From assembly GCF_028288225.1 (NCBI RefSeq), contig NZ_JAQBOC010000017.1:124001-188000 (forward strand): a DNA stretch of 64,000 nucleotides, given 5' to 3'. The translations under genes and the position numbers were made by a program. The notes beneath the pieces are model-generated. The model worked only from the letters and a program-made list of their open reading frames with translations, searched no databases and was not told the origin of the DNA. This document shows, in pieces, positions 48,730-57,571 of this stretch. How positions within the stretch are numbered: position 1 is the first letter of the stretch; each line of letters starts with the position of its first letter. The stretch comes from Mucilaginibacter sp. GTDB taxonomy: Bacteria > Bacteroidota > Bacteroidia > Sphingobacteriales > Sphingobacteriaceae.

Positions 48730-50385
48730 ATGACCATAGCACAATACATTCTGCATTGCCTAAAAAAACACGGCTGCAATCACATTTTTGGTGTTCCCGG
48801 CACTTCCTGCGCCGGAATTTATTTTGCGGTTGACAACGACCCGGACATGAAATACCTGGTTACTGTAAATGAACTGGAAGCGGGGTACATTGCTGATGGC
48901 TACGGCCGGTTTGCGCCAATGTCCGCTGTTTGTGTTTCTTACGGAGTAGGCAACCTGAGCATGATAAACGCAATTGCCAGCGCTTATACAGAGAAGGTTC
49001 CGATGATCGTGTTAAACGGAGGACCCACAGCAAAGGAACAAAGGGACCAGGACAATTACGGCATCCTGTTTTCTCACTCAACCGGTAAAAGGCATGCCGA
49101 CCTGGAAATTTATAAAAATGTAACTGTAGCCGCCGAGATACTGAGCGATATGTCCACGGCTCAATCGCTCATATCCGGCCTGTTTAAAAAAGCGGCCCAG
49201 ACTCCCGGACCAGTTTACCTTGAAGTTGCTAACAACCTTTGGAACACCGAAATTACAGTTGAGGAGGAGGAAGATATCCATGAAGAAGTGCCAGTAAACC
49301 AAGCCCTTATTAACGAATTTTATAATAGGCTTTCAGCTGCCAAGGAACCGGTAATCCTGTTAGGATCAGAAATATGCAGAAGAGGTCTTGCTGACCTTGC
49401 GTTGTCTGTTGTTGAACAATTGAATATACCGTTTTGTACAACACTGCTGTCCAAATCGGTGATCGATGAGGCCCATGAACTGTTTATCGGCACTTACGAC
49501 AGCGACCTGGTAGACAAACCCCCACGCAGATATGCGGAAGGTTCTGACTGTTTGATAGCTCTTGGTTGTATTTTTGGGATAGACCACGCTTCGTTGGTAA
49601 GTACCCAGTATAAAAACATGGTTGATGTATCTTATGGAAAAACCAGGATAGCGTCGGCTGAATTTGAAAATGTAGCGCTAAAAGAATTTTTAGAAGGGAT
49701 ATTATCGCACAAAAAAGTGGCGCTATTAAAAGCCAATAATTCCGCAGCCCTTGAAACCCAAAAACTACTGAGAAAGCCATCTGAAAGGCCGACCCATGAC
49801 ACTGTTTTTAAATCCATCAATAAATTTCTGAGCGATAAGGGAGACCAGATGCTGATGGTAGCCGATACCTGTTTAAGCAGTTATCCTGCCTCAGATTTGG
49901 AGATGCCCTCGACACATATGTTTTTGGCCAATCCTGTATGGCTCTCCATAGGCCAGGGAACACCGGCCAGCATCGGTGCGCACCTAGCGACCGGTAAAAG
50001 GCCGTTAATTGTAAGCGGTGATGGCGGCTTTCAAATGATAGCCCAAACGTTCTCTACTATGGTAAAATATAAAATACCATCCATCATAGCTGTTATCGAC
50101 AACGGATTATATGGCATAGAGCAGTTTCTGCTGGATAAAAAGTTTTACACAGACCCTGCCGCACCATCTATCGGTTTTAATAGCTTGAACCGCTGGAAGT
50201 ATGAGCTGTTTCCGGAAATTTTTGGAGGAGGAAAAGGTTTCAGGGTGGCAGATACCGAAAAGTTTTACCAAACACTTGAAGAAGCCTTCGCGTTTAAAGA
50301 TGGCCCTGTGATCATTGCTATTGAGGTGAATCCAAAGGACATACCAATAGAATATGTAAAGAAGATAGAAAGCTTGAACCTGTAA
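48730..50385 (+). CDS. ThDP-dependent 2-oxo acid decarboxylase-like enzyme (pyruvate/indolepyruvate decarboxylase family)
   Basis: 551 residues with the three-domain ThDP fold. The cofactor-activating Glu is in VNELEAGYIADGYGR (E48). The ThDP motif is SGDGGFQMIAQ, ending with IDNGLYGIEQF. Where decarboxylases have a His-His pair, this protein reads FSHSTG (Ser115-His116), so only one His is kept. That leaves decarboxylation or carboligation both open. It would take the 2-oxo acid made by the oxidase encoded upstream. Role in auxin-type or aldehyde formation is speculation. Confidence 0.85.
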   Translation: MTIAQYILHCLKKHGCNHIFGVPGTSCAGIYFAVDNDPDMKYLVTVNELEAGYIADGYGRFAPMSAVCVSYGVGNLSMINAIASAYTEKVPMIVLNGGPTAKEQRDQDNYGILFSHSTGKRHADLEIYKNVTVAAEILSDMSTAQSLISGLFKKAAQTPGPVYLEVANNLWNTEITVEEEEDIHEEVPVNQALINEFYNRLSAAKEPVILLGSEICRRGLADLALSVVEQLNIPFCTTLLSKSVIDEAHELFIGTYDSDLVDKPPRRYAEGSDCLIALGCIFGIDHASLVSTQYKNMVDVSYGKTRIASAEFENVALKEFLEGILSHKKVALLKANNSAALETQKLLRKPSERPTHDTVFKSINKFLSDKGDQMLMVADTCLSSYPASDLEMPSTHMFLANPVWLSIGQGTPASIGAHLATGKRPLIVSGDGGFQMIAQTFSTMVKYKIPSIIAVIDNGLYGIEQFLLDKKFYTDPAAPSIGFNSLNRWKYELFPEIFGGGKGFRVADTEKFYQTLEEAFAFKDGPVIIAIEVNPKDIPIEYVKKIESLNL

Positions 50386-50596
50386 GCAGCTGAACTTCCG
50401 CCCGGATTAACGAATGTTTAACAATAAAGCGCTATTACTGCTAAAAAAGGCAATAGGCAGGGCTGAAGAAATTCATTTTTAGCAAGCGCAGTGTTATAAC
50501 TTTTGATTAAGGAATCAAAGAGAATTAATTAACCCGGCAAACGCTCCAAATCATCTATAAAATAAAAGAGTTCGGGATTCCCCCCCACTGGCTACG

Positions 50597-50627
50597 AAGC
50601 CGCTTTACGAAAGTAGAGCGGCTTTTT
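50597..50627 (+). terminator. intrinsic terminator after the oxidase/decarboxylase pair
   Basis: A 12-bp stem (AAGCCGCTTTAC with GTAGAGCGGCTT, one G-T pair) closed by a GAAA tetraloop and followed by TTTTT. It lies 212 bp past the decarboxylase stop. The rest of the 409-bp gap to 50794 holds no gene that I can support. Confidence 0.85.
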
Positions 50628-50794
50628 GCTTGATGGTAGGGGTACAGTCTTCCAACAAACTTCTCCCATGATTTCCAGAGACAGTTTGGTGTAAGTTCTT
50701 CAAGTTATTTAAATACCCTGCTGAAATGATTGAACCATTCAGCTATAAGTTTGATAGTTGAAATAGAAAAAGATTCTTGCTTGCTAAATTATTG

Positions 50795-52063
50795 TTAGTC
50801 CCCGAACAGGTAACCACTGTATGCTAAACCTTTGGCCACACTTTTGAAGTTATCTCCCGAATTTAGGTTAACATGAGGAAATCTGTTTTTAAAGAGTTTT
50901 TGAATACTACCCACCATCGAAGTACCGCCAGTTAAAAAAAGACTATCTATATTTTTTGGATCTATACCTTTTTGCAACATAAACTCATCCAGGTAATTTG
51001 CAATTCGATCCACGTCTTTTGCGATAATCTGTTCATAATCCGGCAAGCGTATTTCCTCATCAATATTGATATCCATTTTGTGATAGCTAAATATTGAAGT
51101 ATCCGCATTTGTAAGCGTAATTTTTGTTTTTTCGATACATTGAAATACCGAATAGCCCAAATTATTTTCAATAAGCGTGATTAGATTTTTAAACTGCGGG
51201 TCTTTGCCCGAAAAATAATAGTAATCTTCTATGTCTTTTTGAATGCGCAGACCATTAAAGAAATTCATTTGCTCCCAGGAGCAAATGTTCGCAAAAAGCG
51301 ATTTTGGCACGGTTAGTACCTTGCCTGGAGTAGCTTCATATTGGGTGTTCTTGCCAAAATAGGGCGTGCCTTTCTCCCACATAAAAGCGGAATCGAAGCT
51401 ATCTCCACCTACATAAATCCCACCATTGGCCATCATGTCATTCTTCCGGTATTTACTCCCAACTCTTTCAGGATCAAGCACTAAATAAGTAAAATCTGTG
51501 GTGCCTCCGCCGAGGTCGGCCACCAATACATTTTCTTTTTTTACGAGAGTTTTTTCATAGGCGAAGGCCGCTCCGATAGGCTCAAATTGAAACCGGACGT
51601 CCATAAAGCCGGCGATTTCTGCCGCTTTATTCAGTCGGGTTTGGGCTAACGTATCTTTTTGCACATTGTCGTCATCGAAAAAAACAGGTCTGCCAATCAC
51701 TGCTTTTCGGCACTCTTGCCCAATCAATTGATCTGCACGATCTTTCAGCTCCTTTAAAATGATAGCCACAAGATGGGAAGCATTATACTTCTTATTTTGG
51801 ATGCGGGTTTCTGTGAAACTGCTCCTTGATAATATTTGTTTAACAGACTTGATAAAACGCCCTTTCATGTCATCATTAAGGTAGGCCGTGATCGCCTCTT
51901 CGCCCACAACATAATTTTGGGCACCTCCCGCACCCGGCTGATGATAGAAATATATGAGCGAAGGAATAATAATGGTGCTATGTATTTCTTTCGTTTCTTC
52001 GTCGTAAATAGCGAGGGCCGAGTTGGTCGTTCCAAAATCAATTCCGTATAAAAACTTCTTCAT
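50795..52063 (-). CDS. minimal Hsp70-family ATPase (YegD-like)
   Basis: 422 residues, about the length of an Hsp70 nucleotide-binding domain alone. The phosphate loops are GIDFGTTNSALAIYD (7-21) and VADLGGGTTDFTYL (about 192-205). The adenosine motif is LFLTGGTSMVGSIQKLF near the C-terminus. A substrate-binding domain and lid are absent. Such proteins occur as stand-alone ATPases of unclear role. It is alone and convergent with the upstream cassette. Confidence 0.88.
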   Translation of the reverse strand: MKKFLYGIDFGTTNSALAIYDEETKEIHSTIIIPSLIYFYHQPGAGGAQNYVVGEEAITAYLNDDMKGRFIKSVKQILSRSSFTETRIQNKKYNASHLVAIILKELKDRADQLIGQECRKAVIGRPVFFDDDNVQKDTLAQTRLNKAAEIAGFMDVRFQFEPIGAAFAYEKTLVKKENVLVADLGGGTTDFTYLVLDPERVGSKYRKNDMMANGGIYVGGDSFDSAFMWEKGTPYFGKNTQYEATPGKVLTVPKSLFANICSWEQMNFFNGLRIQKDIEDYYYFSGKDPQFKNLITLIENNLGYSVFQCIEKTKITLTNADTSIFSYHKMDINIDEEIRLPDYEQIIAKDVDRIANYLDEFMLQKGIDPKNIDSLFLTGGTSMVGSIQKLFKNRFPHVNLNSGDNFKSVAKGLAYSGYLFGD

Positions 52064-52384
52064 GCCAAGTGAAATAAAACAGTAAAAATTTAAAGGGCGG
52101 CGAAAGTATTAAAAAATCGCTTAGTAGCGAAATTGATATTAAATTTTTGATGGAGCGATTTTTTCCCGGGAATCGCCCCCCTTTTAGCCATTGAGACTTC
52201 CCGGGTAATAGTTACTGCACGGAAACCGTCCGGATGATTTTATCAATTACTGCTATTGATGATCCGGTTCACTCCTGTTAAATAATAAGATTTCTCAAAC
52301 GCGCATACGGATTTGTGTGTGTTTTTGGCTTTGTATTTCGCTAGCTGTTTATTTATTTTTACTTACCGTTTTAAGCAGACAGAT

Positions 52385-52500
52385 ATGGGAAAGTTATTTT
52401 AGGTTTAACAATATCCCTGGACGGGTTTGCCGAGGATATTAATGGCAGCGTCGGCCGCTATACCCCGACCCGGATATATCGCTATGATATTGCCTTTTAA
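52385..52500 (+). pseudogene. remnant of a RibD C-terminal / dihydrofolate reductase-like gene
   Basis: An ATG at 52385 starts MGK, and after a one-base loss the frame reads ILGLTISLDGFAEDINGSVG up to a TAA at 52498-52500. This is the N-terminal signature of the DHFR-like RibD_C family (normally about 180 residues), here cut after about 35. The rest of the 503-bp gap from 52064 shows no gene. Confidence 0.7.
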
Positions 52501-52529
52501 CAAAAAATGAGATTAGACTTATATTCATA

Positions 52530-52561
52530 TTCGAAATTTTGGCATAAAATCGATACTTTTG
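52530..52561 (+). promoter_or_regulatory. promoter and operator-like site of the ArsR gene
   Basis: The -7 box TACTTTTG (52554-52561) is preceded at 20 bases by TTCG. Half-sites ATTCGAAAT (52529-52537) and ATCGATA (52549-52555) overlap the promoter. They resemble the ATATCGA-type sites found at 53087, 54448 and 54615. The start codon at 52567 would leave almost no leader. Confidence 0.45.
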
Positions 52562-52566
52562 CATAT

Positions 52567-52858
52567 ATGAATACGAACTTAGATAGCAAAAAGGTAGAAA
52601 AAATATCCAAAACCCTGGGTGATCCTTACCGTATCAGGATCAATGCAGGCTGTTAAGGAGGAAAACGACTGGTTGCTATGTCAGGCGATCACGCAGATGT
52701 TCAATTTGGCCCAGTCAACCATTTCACACCATCTCAGTCAACTGGTTAATGCTGAACTGTTGCATGCGGAGAAGGATGGCCGCCATGCACGTTACAAAAT
52801 TAGTCAGGAGGTCATCGGCAACTATGTTTCCTATTTAAGCGACTTTAAAGACAAATAA
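52567..52858 (+). pseudogene. ArsR-family regulator, split by a frameshift
   Basis: The first frame from ATG 52567 reads MNTNLDSKKVEKISKTLGDPYRIRI and then runs into a stop. From 52619 the next frame continues with AVKEENDWLLCQA, FNLAQSTISHHLSQLVNAE (the winged-helix recognition region) and KDGRHARYKISQEV, ending at 52858. One extra A near 52618 explains the break. Intact, it would be an ArsR repressor of about 96 residues. Either a real mutation or a sequencing error; the ene-reductase gene lies downstream. Confidence 0.8.
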
Positions 52859-52918
52859 TATCGCGCGGCCACACCGTGCGTTCAAATCTAACGCCAAGAC
52901 GAATTTCTCCGCGCCTTT

Positions 52919-52939
52919 CTACGGCAGCTTTCGCCGTAG
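52919..52939 (+). promoter_or_regulatory. hairpin between the ArsR and ene-reductase genes
   Basis: CTACGGC and GCCGTAG arms with a 7-base loop, no T run. It could be a weak terminator for the regulator transcript or an RNA stability element. The remaining 290-bp space holds an ATCGAAATA site at 53087-53100. Confidence 0.4.
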
Positions 52940-53086
52940 CCATGTGACCTTTCGGCTTCTAATGACTCAGTAGCCTGCCTGAAATACCCTATATGTTGTA
53001 TTGTGGAATCAAGTGTGTTGATACACGATGTTATTTCGCCGCTGTTGTGTACAAAAAGTCACAGAAAAGTAAGTTATTGATTTACT

Positions 53087-53100
53087 TATCGAAATATTTA
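53087..53100 (+). promoter_or_regulatory. ArsR-like operator candidate upstream of the ene-reductase gene
   Basis: TATCGAAATATTTA shares its core with sites at 54448-54467 and 54615-54626. A near -7 element (TAGATTTA, 53107-53114) follows at once, so a bound regulator would block it. Confidence 0.45.
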
Positions 53101-53175
53101 GTTATATAGATTTAATTATTTAAAATTGCTGGCGGTCATAAAAGCCAAATGCAACATATTATAAGAATTAAAAAA

Positions 53176-54306
53176 ATGGAATCACAAATTGCAACAGATG
53201 AACAGATCAATGATCCGGGGTTATTTTCACCGATCTCTGTTGGCCCCTTAAACATATCGCACCGTGTTGTGCTCGCGCCGCTTACCCGCATGCGTACCGT
53301 ATCCGGAAGTGTACCGAACGACCTGATGGTGAAATATTATGTCCAGCGGTCAACTCCCGGCGGCTTTTTGATTGCGGAGGCAACACAGGTCTCTTCTAGG
53401 GGAAATGGTTACTTCAACTCTCCCGGAATTTTTACTGACGAACAGGAAACCGGCTGGAAAACGCTCGTTGAAGCAGTACATGCCAAGGGAAGCCTGATAT
53501 TTTTACAACTCTATCATGCGGGACGGGTTTCACATTCAAGCCTCCAGCCTGATGATGGTTTACCACTTGGGCCATCGGTGGTACCGCACCAAAACGTTGC
53601 CGGGACGCCTAACGGCTGGGAAGCGACCACGCTGAACCGCATGTTAGAGGTCGATGAGATCAAAGAGACCGTAAAAGAGTTCGGCAAGGCAACCGCAAGA
53701 GCAAGGGCGGCAGGATTTGACGGGGTGGAGTTACACGGTGCGAACGGCTATCTTGTTGACCAGTTTTTACAGAACGGATCGAATAAGCGTACTGATAGCT
53801 ATGGCGGCAGTATTGAAAATCGTTCGCGGTTCCTTTTGGAGGTAGTTGAGGAAATGGTGAATAACTGGAGCGGGAACAGAGTAGCAGTAAGATTGAGCCC
53901 AAGCGGGAGGTTTAATGATATGAGTGATTCCGATCCGTTAGCGTTGTTCTCTTATGTGACTGAACAGCTTAATAAATTCGGATTAGCCTACCTGCATGTC
54001 ATTGAACCGCGTGTTGTAGGTAGCTACATGGAAAAAGAAGGTATTGAACCTGTAGCGTCAATACATTTGCGGAAGATCTTTAAAGGCAGGATCATCGCAG
54101 CCGGTGGTTTTGACCGTGACGGTGCTGCTGCGATCATTAAGAAGGGTCATGCCGACCTGGTCGCTTTCGGCCGTCACTTTATCGCAAATCCCGATCTGCC
54201 TTATCGTTACAGGCACGGGCTTCCGCTTAACCCTTATGACCGTGAAACATTCTATGGCGGTAACGAAATTGGCTATCTCGACTATCCTTTTTTTCAGGAG
54301 GATTAA
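53176..54306 (+). CDS. old yellow enzyme-family ene-reductase (NADH:flavin oxidoreductase)
   Basis: An FMN TIM-barrel enzyme of 376 residues from the chosen ATG at 53176; an upstream ATG at 53149 would add nine lysine-rich residues. LSPISVGPL-type opening (FSPISVGPLNISHRVVLAPLTRMR) binds FMN. HGANGYLVDQFLQ holds the substrate-binding His-x-x-Asn pair. RTDSYGGSIENRSRFLLEV and AAGGFDRD follow. It reduces activated C=C bonds with NAD(P)H. The frameshifted ArsR upstream may have regulated it in response to electrophiles. A clear terminator follows. Confidence 0.94.
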   Translation: MESQIATDEQINDPGLFSPISVGPLNISHRVVLAPLTRMRTVSGSVPNDLMVKYYVQRSTPGGFLIAEATQVSSRGNGYFNSPGIFTDEQETGWKTLVEAVHAKGSLIFLQLYHAGRVSHSSLQPDDGLPLGPSVVPHQNVAGTPNGWEATTLNRMLEVDEIKETVKEFGKATARARAAGFDGVELHGANGYLVDQFLQNGSNKRTDSYGGSIENRSRFLLEVVEEMVNNWSGNRVAVRLSPSGRFNDMSDSDPLALFSYVTEQLNKFGLAYLHVIEPRVVGSYMEKEGIEPVASIHLRKIFKGRIIAAGGFDRDGAAAIIKKGHADLVAFGRHFIANPDLPYRYRHGLPLNPYDRETFYGGNEIGYLDYPFFQED

Positions 54307-54331
54307 CCGGTAACCGGGAAATACTATGAGA

Positions 54332-54366
54332 CCTGCCCGCCTTTAAGGGGTTGGCAGGCTTTTTTG
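54332..54366 (+). terminator. terminator of the ene-reductase gene
   Basis: CCTGCC and GGCAGG arms enclose an inner CCTT/AAGG stem, followed by a run of six T. It starts 26 bases after the stop codon. Confidence 0.85.
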
Positions 54367-54447
54367 CAAGCAACGACGCATCGCTACCCTGGTATCTTAA
54401 TACGTTTTATCACTTTAATGTCAAAGGAAGGCAAAGGCATAAATAAG

Positions 54448-54489
54448 ATATCGATTAATTTCGATATATAGAAGCAGTAGCTAACTTTG
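54448..54489 (+). promoter_or_regulatory. promoter with overlapping ArsR-like palindrome
   Basis: ATATCGA (54448-54454) and TCGATAT (54461-54467) form a 20-bp perfect dyad, the form of an ArsR operator. It overlaps the -33 position (TTTC 54459-54462) of a promoter whose -7 box TAACTTTG lies at 54482-54489. Downstream is only a 33-codon frame (54492-54593) of unknown nature, so the gene it once served may be lost. Confidence 0.6.
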
Positions 54490-54614
54490 TCATGGAAGTA
54501 AGAACGATTAAAAAAGACAAGCAAGGTCGACACACTCATGATAAAAATTTTCCAGGATTAGAAAAAGACTACTATCGCGGCCATTCGTATTGATCGTCTC
54601 TTTTTTTAATCAAC

Positions 54615-54626
54615 ATATCGAAATAT
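54615..54626 (+). promoter_or_regulatory. fourth ATATCGAAATAT site
   Basis: ATATCGAAATAT lies about 90 bp upstream of the SnoaL-like remnant and matches the core of the sites at 53087 and 54448. No promoter box is evident nearby. Confidence 0.35.
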
Positions 54627-54712
54627 CTAAATAATTAATATATGTCTATAACAAATAAACTTACATTCAAATCGAAAATGACAGCCTGTATTCAGTATCC
54701 TGAGGGTTAAAT

Positions 54713-54862
54713 ATGATGGAAAAGACTATTGAAGCGAAGAACAAAGCATTGGTGCTTGAAGCGTTCAACGCCGCATTCAATGCGCGCGATGACAGCGCCT
54801 ACGAGCGTTACTGGTCACCGGATTACATTCATGAGTTCCGATCTTCATGCTATGGTCAGTAA
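54713..54862 (+). pseudogene. 5' fragment of a SnoaL/NTF2-like gene
   Basis: The ATG at 54713 opens MMEKTIEAKNKALVLEAF, then FNARDDSAYERYWSPDYIHE, the first helix and strand of a SnoaL-like (NTF2-fold) polyketide cyclase/isomerase-type protein. The match ends after about 43 residues and the frame stops at 54860-54862. A complete protein would have about 130-150 residues. It is joined to a fragment of a different gene. Confidence 0.6.
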
Positions 54863-54983
54863 ATTAACTGAGGAAATGGCGAAGGCGGTTGCCGATAATA
54901 ATGGCGTATATATTATTCCAGCATTTAGCAGCTTGGATACGTCACATTGGGCGGGCGTCAATACACGGATTATCTTTCATTAG
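54840..54983 (+). pseudogene. fragment of a glycerol kinase (FGGY) gene
   Basis: In another frame the sequence reads KLTEEMAKAVADNNGVYII, then PAFSSLDTSHW and TRIIF, ending with a TAG at 54981-54983. This follows the FGGY C-terminal signature of glycerol kinase (NGGVYFVPAFSGL-x-APxW). It is a short internal piece, without ATPase core or start. It overlaps the SnoaL-like fragment, so the pair looks like a deletion junction. From here to 55205 I see only an inverted repeat (55077-55094). Confidence 0.55.
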
Positions 54984-55205
54984 CAGGTCAACCTCAAACA
55001 TATGATCAAATTTACAAAAGCTTTTCCAATTAATTTCAGAGAGAGACGAACATCCTAATTAAAATTAAATTTTACTGTTGATCAAAAGATCAACGGTCCT
55101 ATCCCAGCCGCAGAAATATAATAAAAAATATTCGAATCATTTTATTTGAGATGCAGTATGGGTAATGCCAATCTTTTCATTTTGTTAATATTTATGATTG
55201 AAGAA

Positions 55206-55991
55206 CTATTTATTTCCTGCTTTGGCTGCAGCTTCGATGATCAACTGAGCGATTTCTTTGGGATGCGATTCGAAAACAGAATGGCTGGCGCCTTGAATCT
55301 CAACCGTACTGCTGTTAGCCCTTTTGGCATACATGCGCTGCAGGTCGGGACTGATGATTCGATCAGCGCTTGCCACCATGTACCAGCTAGGTTTTAGGCG
55401 CCAGGCTGGATTCAGAATAACGGCATGGAATACACCATCAGCGGTAGGCATTTGAGCATTAGCCATAAATTCAGCCTTTTCTTTGGGCAGATCCGCGGCA
55501 AAATCTTTATAAAACTGAGCCGGATCGATATAATCAAAGCCATTGGCCGGTTTTTGCAATGATTTATAAACGAGCGGGAAACGTTTACCATTGTCTGCCT
55601 CCGATTCTCCCTTATCCGGCGCATGCGCCGCAATGAATACCAGTCCGGCTACGTGAGGGTTATTGCCAGCCTCGGTGATCAGTCCCCCGCCGTAGCTGTG
55701 TCCAACTAAAATACAAGGGCCGGTTTGCATATCAAGCACGCGTTGCACTGCCGCAAGGTCGTTTTGAAAAGAGGTTAGCGGTTGCTGGACTACAGATACA
55801 TGATAGCCCCTTTTTACAAGAATGTCATAAACAGGTTTCCACCCCGAACCGTCAACGAATGCTCCATGCACAAGCACAATATTTTTTACCGGGCCTGGCC
55901 CTTGTCTGATGGCGGCTGACAAAAGGAGGAAATTAAGCAATAAAGTGGCTATTATCGCCATACCGATGATGGTCTTATTTACAGTTTTCAT
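55206..55991 (-). CDS. secreted alpha/beta hydrolase
   Basis: 261 residues. A signal peptide or anchor occupies about 1-28 (IIGMAIIATLLLNFLLLSAA). The alpha/beta fold has the oxyanion start LVHGAFVDGSGW, nucleophile elbow GHSYGGG, Asp in VASADRIISPD, and His in GASHSVFESHP. It resembles the salicylate esterase/hydroxynitrile-lyase-like clade (AB_hydrolase_6). Substrate unknown. It is transcribed towards the glycerol kinase remnant and has no operon partner. Confidence 0.88.
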   Translation of the reverse strand: MKTVNKTIIGMAIIATLLLNFLLLSAAIRQGPGPVKNIVLVHGAFVDGSGWKPVYDILVKRGYHVSVVQQPLTSFQNDLAAVQRVLDMQTGPCILVGHSYGGGLITEAGNNPHVAGLVFIAAHAPDKGESEADNGKRFPLVYKSLQKPANGFDYIDPAQFYKDFAADLPKEKAEFMANAQMPTADGVFHAVILNPAWRLKPSWYMVASADRIISPDLQRMYAKRANSSTVEIQGASHSVFESHPKEIAQLIIEAAAKAGNK

Positions 55992-56208
55992 GATATATTG
56001 GATTTAAGATTTAATTTTTAAGCTGCCAAACACACTAAATGTCATTATACTTAGTATTAGGTCAAATTTTGCCTTTTCTGGCTTAGAGCTAAAGACTTTT
56101 GACTCAGGATTAAATGTCAATTTATATGTGACACAACACTAGTATGATCGGCGTAATGATGATGTGTAGAGCTTACTTTTTTTAGATAATTCATCTACTG
56201 ATTTTAAT

Positions 56209-57528
56209 TTAAAATTGTTTTTTAGTTTCCTCAAACAACACCTGGCTGATATAATTTGCACACAATTCATTTGAGTCCATACTATTTATTTCTTCGGATA
56301 GCCTGATTACATTTTCTTTGTATATATTATTATTCAGCACTTCATCAACGGCATTGCGCACGGCTTCAGCTGTTGGGGTTTCTGTATTCATATTGATCCC
56401 ATAGTTGAAAAAACCGATTCGTGCGCAGACTTCATTTTTGCCTTCATGCACACCGGCTGCTACCATCGGTAATTTATTTTTAATACTCAGCATGGTTCCG
56501 CCGTAACCGCCATTGGTGATATAGACGTCAGCATAAGGCATTACCTGATCGAAAGGGATGAAATCTTCTATAATGATATTATCAGCAGCATGTGTTATAC
56601 CCAGCCTCGTTGTATCAAATCCGCCGGTAGTGGCAATAACCAGTGTGTCAGTATTTCTGAATGCTTCAAGAGTTGGTTCAAGTAACTTTTTAGTGTTCCG
56701 CTCAACGGTTCCCTGTGTTACCAGCAATACCTTTTTATATTTTTTTAAGCGCTCATTGTACCAGGGGCTGGCTTTTTTTGTTGATTTGTAAGGCATTAAA
56801 CCGCCTATAAATCGAATGTTGTCCCCAAAGTCGCTGCGTTCATACTCAAATCCGGGCGTTCCTATTTGAAGGTAAAAGTCTGCTTGTACGATAAGCTGAT
56901 CTAATAATACTGTTTTTTTATTATCAATACCAAAACTTGTCAGGACTTCGCTGAAGTAGTCAATTGATTTCTTAAACATCACATTGTTAACCCGGTCATG
57001 CAGGTCTGCGTATTTTGCCTTTTCTTCGGGATTTCCGGCCGGTGGGAGTGCCATTCCGTAAGGTGCCAGGTCAACTGAATTTGTTGCCAGCGGAATAACT
57101 CCGACAGCTATAACCGGAATTTTCATTTTACTCCTTACCAAAGGGATTCCGGTGAACAAACTATCAGCTATCATCAGATCAAATGGGAAAGACCGATATA
57201 TTGCCTGGATGTCTTCCAGATATTCACTACCGCGTTTTGCGAAAATATTGAGCATATCATGGTCTAATTTCTCAACTGCATCTGCTATGAACGCCCTTTC
57301 CGGAAGCACTTTGGCAACGTTGCCGCTGTTAATATCCACCGCACGATTAAACGCATAGAATGGAATTTCAAGATCTTCCATCTTATCTGCATATATCTCA
57401 GAGGTATACCAGCGCACATCGCATCCAATGCTTTGAAGGTATTTGGCCAAGCCTGTTAACGGATTTACATGGCCGTCGGCAGGTACAGAAGCAAATAATA
57501 TCCTTTTGCCTTTCAGTTGTTGTTCCAT
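56209..57528 (-). CDS. UGT/MGT-type glycosyltransferase of small molecules (GT1)
   Basis: 439 residues with the GT-B fold of macrolide- and flavonoid-type transferases. The N-terminal acceptor domain begins ILFASVPADGHVNPLTGLAKYL, with the catalytic His in ADGHVNP. The C-terminal donor domain has VLLVTQGTVE and VYITNGGYGGTMLSIKNKLPMVAAGVHEGKNEVCARI, the nucleotide-sugar site. It would glycosylate a lipophilic compound in the cytoplasm, possibly as detoxification. A GGGGAT-type dyad lies 95 bp upstream. Confidence 0.9.
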   Translation of the reverse strand: MEQQLKGKRILFASVPADGHVNPLTGLAKYLQSIGCDVRWYTSEIYADKMEDLEIPFYAFNRAVDINSGNVAKVLPERAFIADAVEKLDHDMLNIFAKRGSEYLEDIQAIYRSFPFDLMIADSLFTGIPLVRSKMKIPVIAVGVIPLATNSVDLAPYGMALPPAGNPEEKAKYADLHDRVNNVMFKKSIDYFSEVLTSFGIDNKKTVLLDQLIVQADFYLQIGTPGFEYERSDFGDNIRFIGGLMPYKSTKKASPWYNERLKKYKKVLLVTQGTVERNTKKLLEPTLEAFRNTDTLVIATTGGFDTTRLGITHAADNIIIEDFIPFDQVMPYADVYITNGGYGGTMLSIKNKLPMVAAGVHEGKNEVCARIGFFNYGINMNTETPTAEAVRNAVDEVLNNNIYKENVIRLSEEINSMDSNELCANYISQVLFEETKKQF

Positions 57529-57571
57529 AGAAGTATTTCATTGGTTTTTAAATAGTAGTGGATTAATGATA

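Noticed and set aside
50640..50780. possible transposase scrap on the minus strand
   Set aside because: A short Trp/Lys-rich run was visible, but no catalytic motif, inverted repeats or target duplication.
54492..54593. 33-codon frame after the ArsR-like promoter
   Set aside because: The ATG is only two bases after the -7 box and the peptide has no recognisable features; mentioned only with the promoter.
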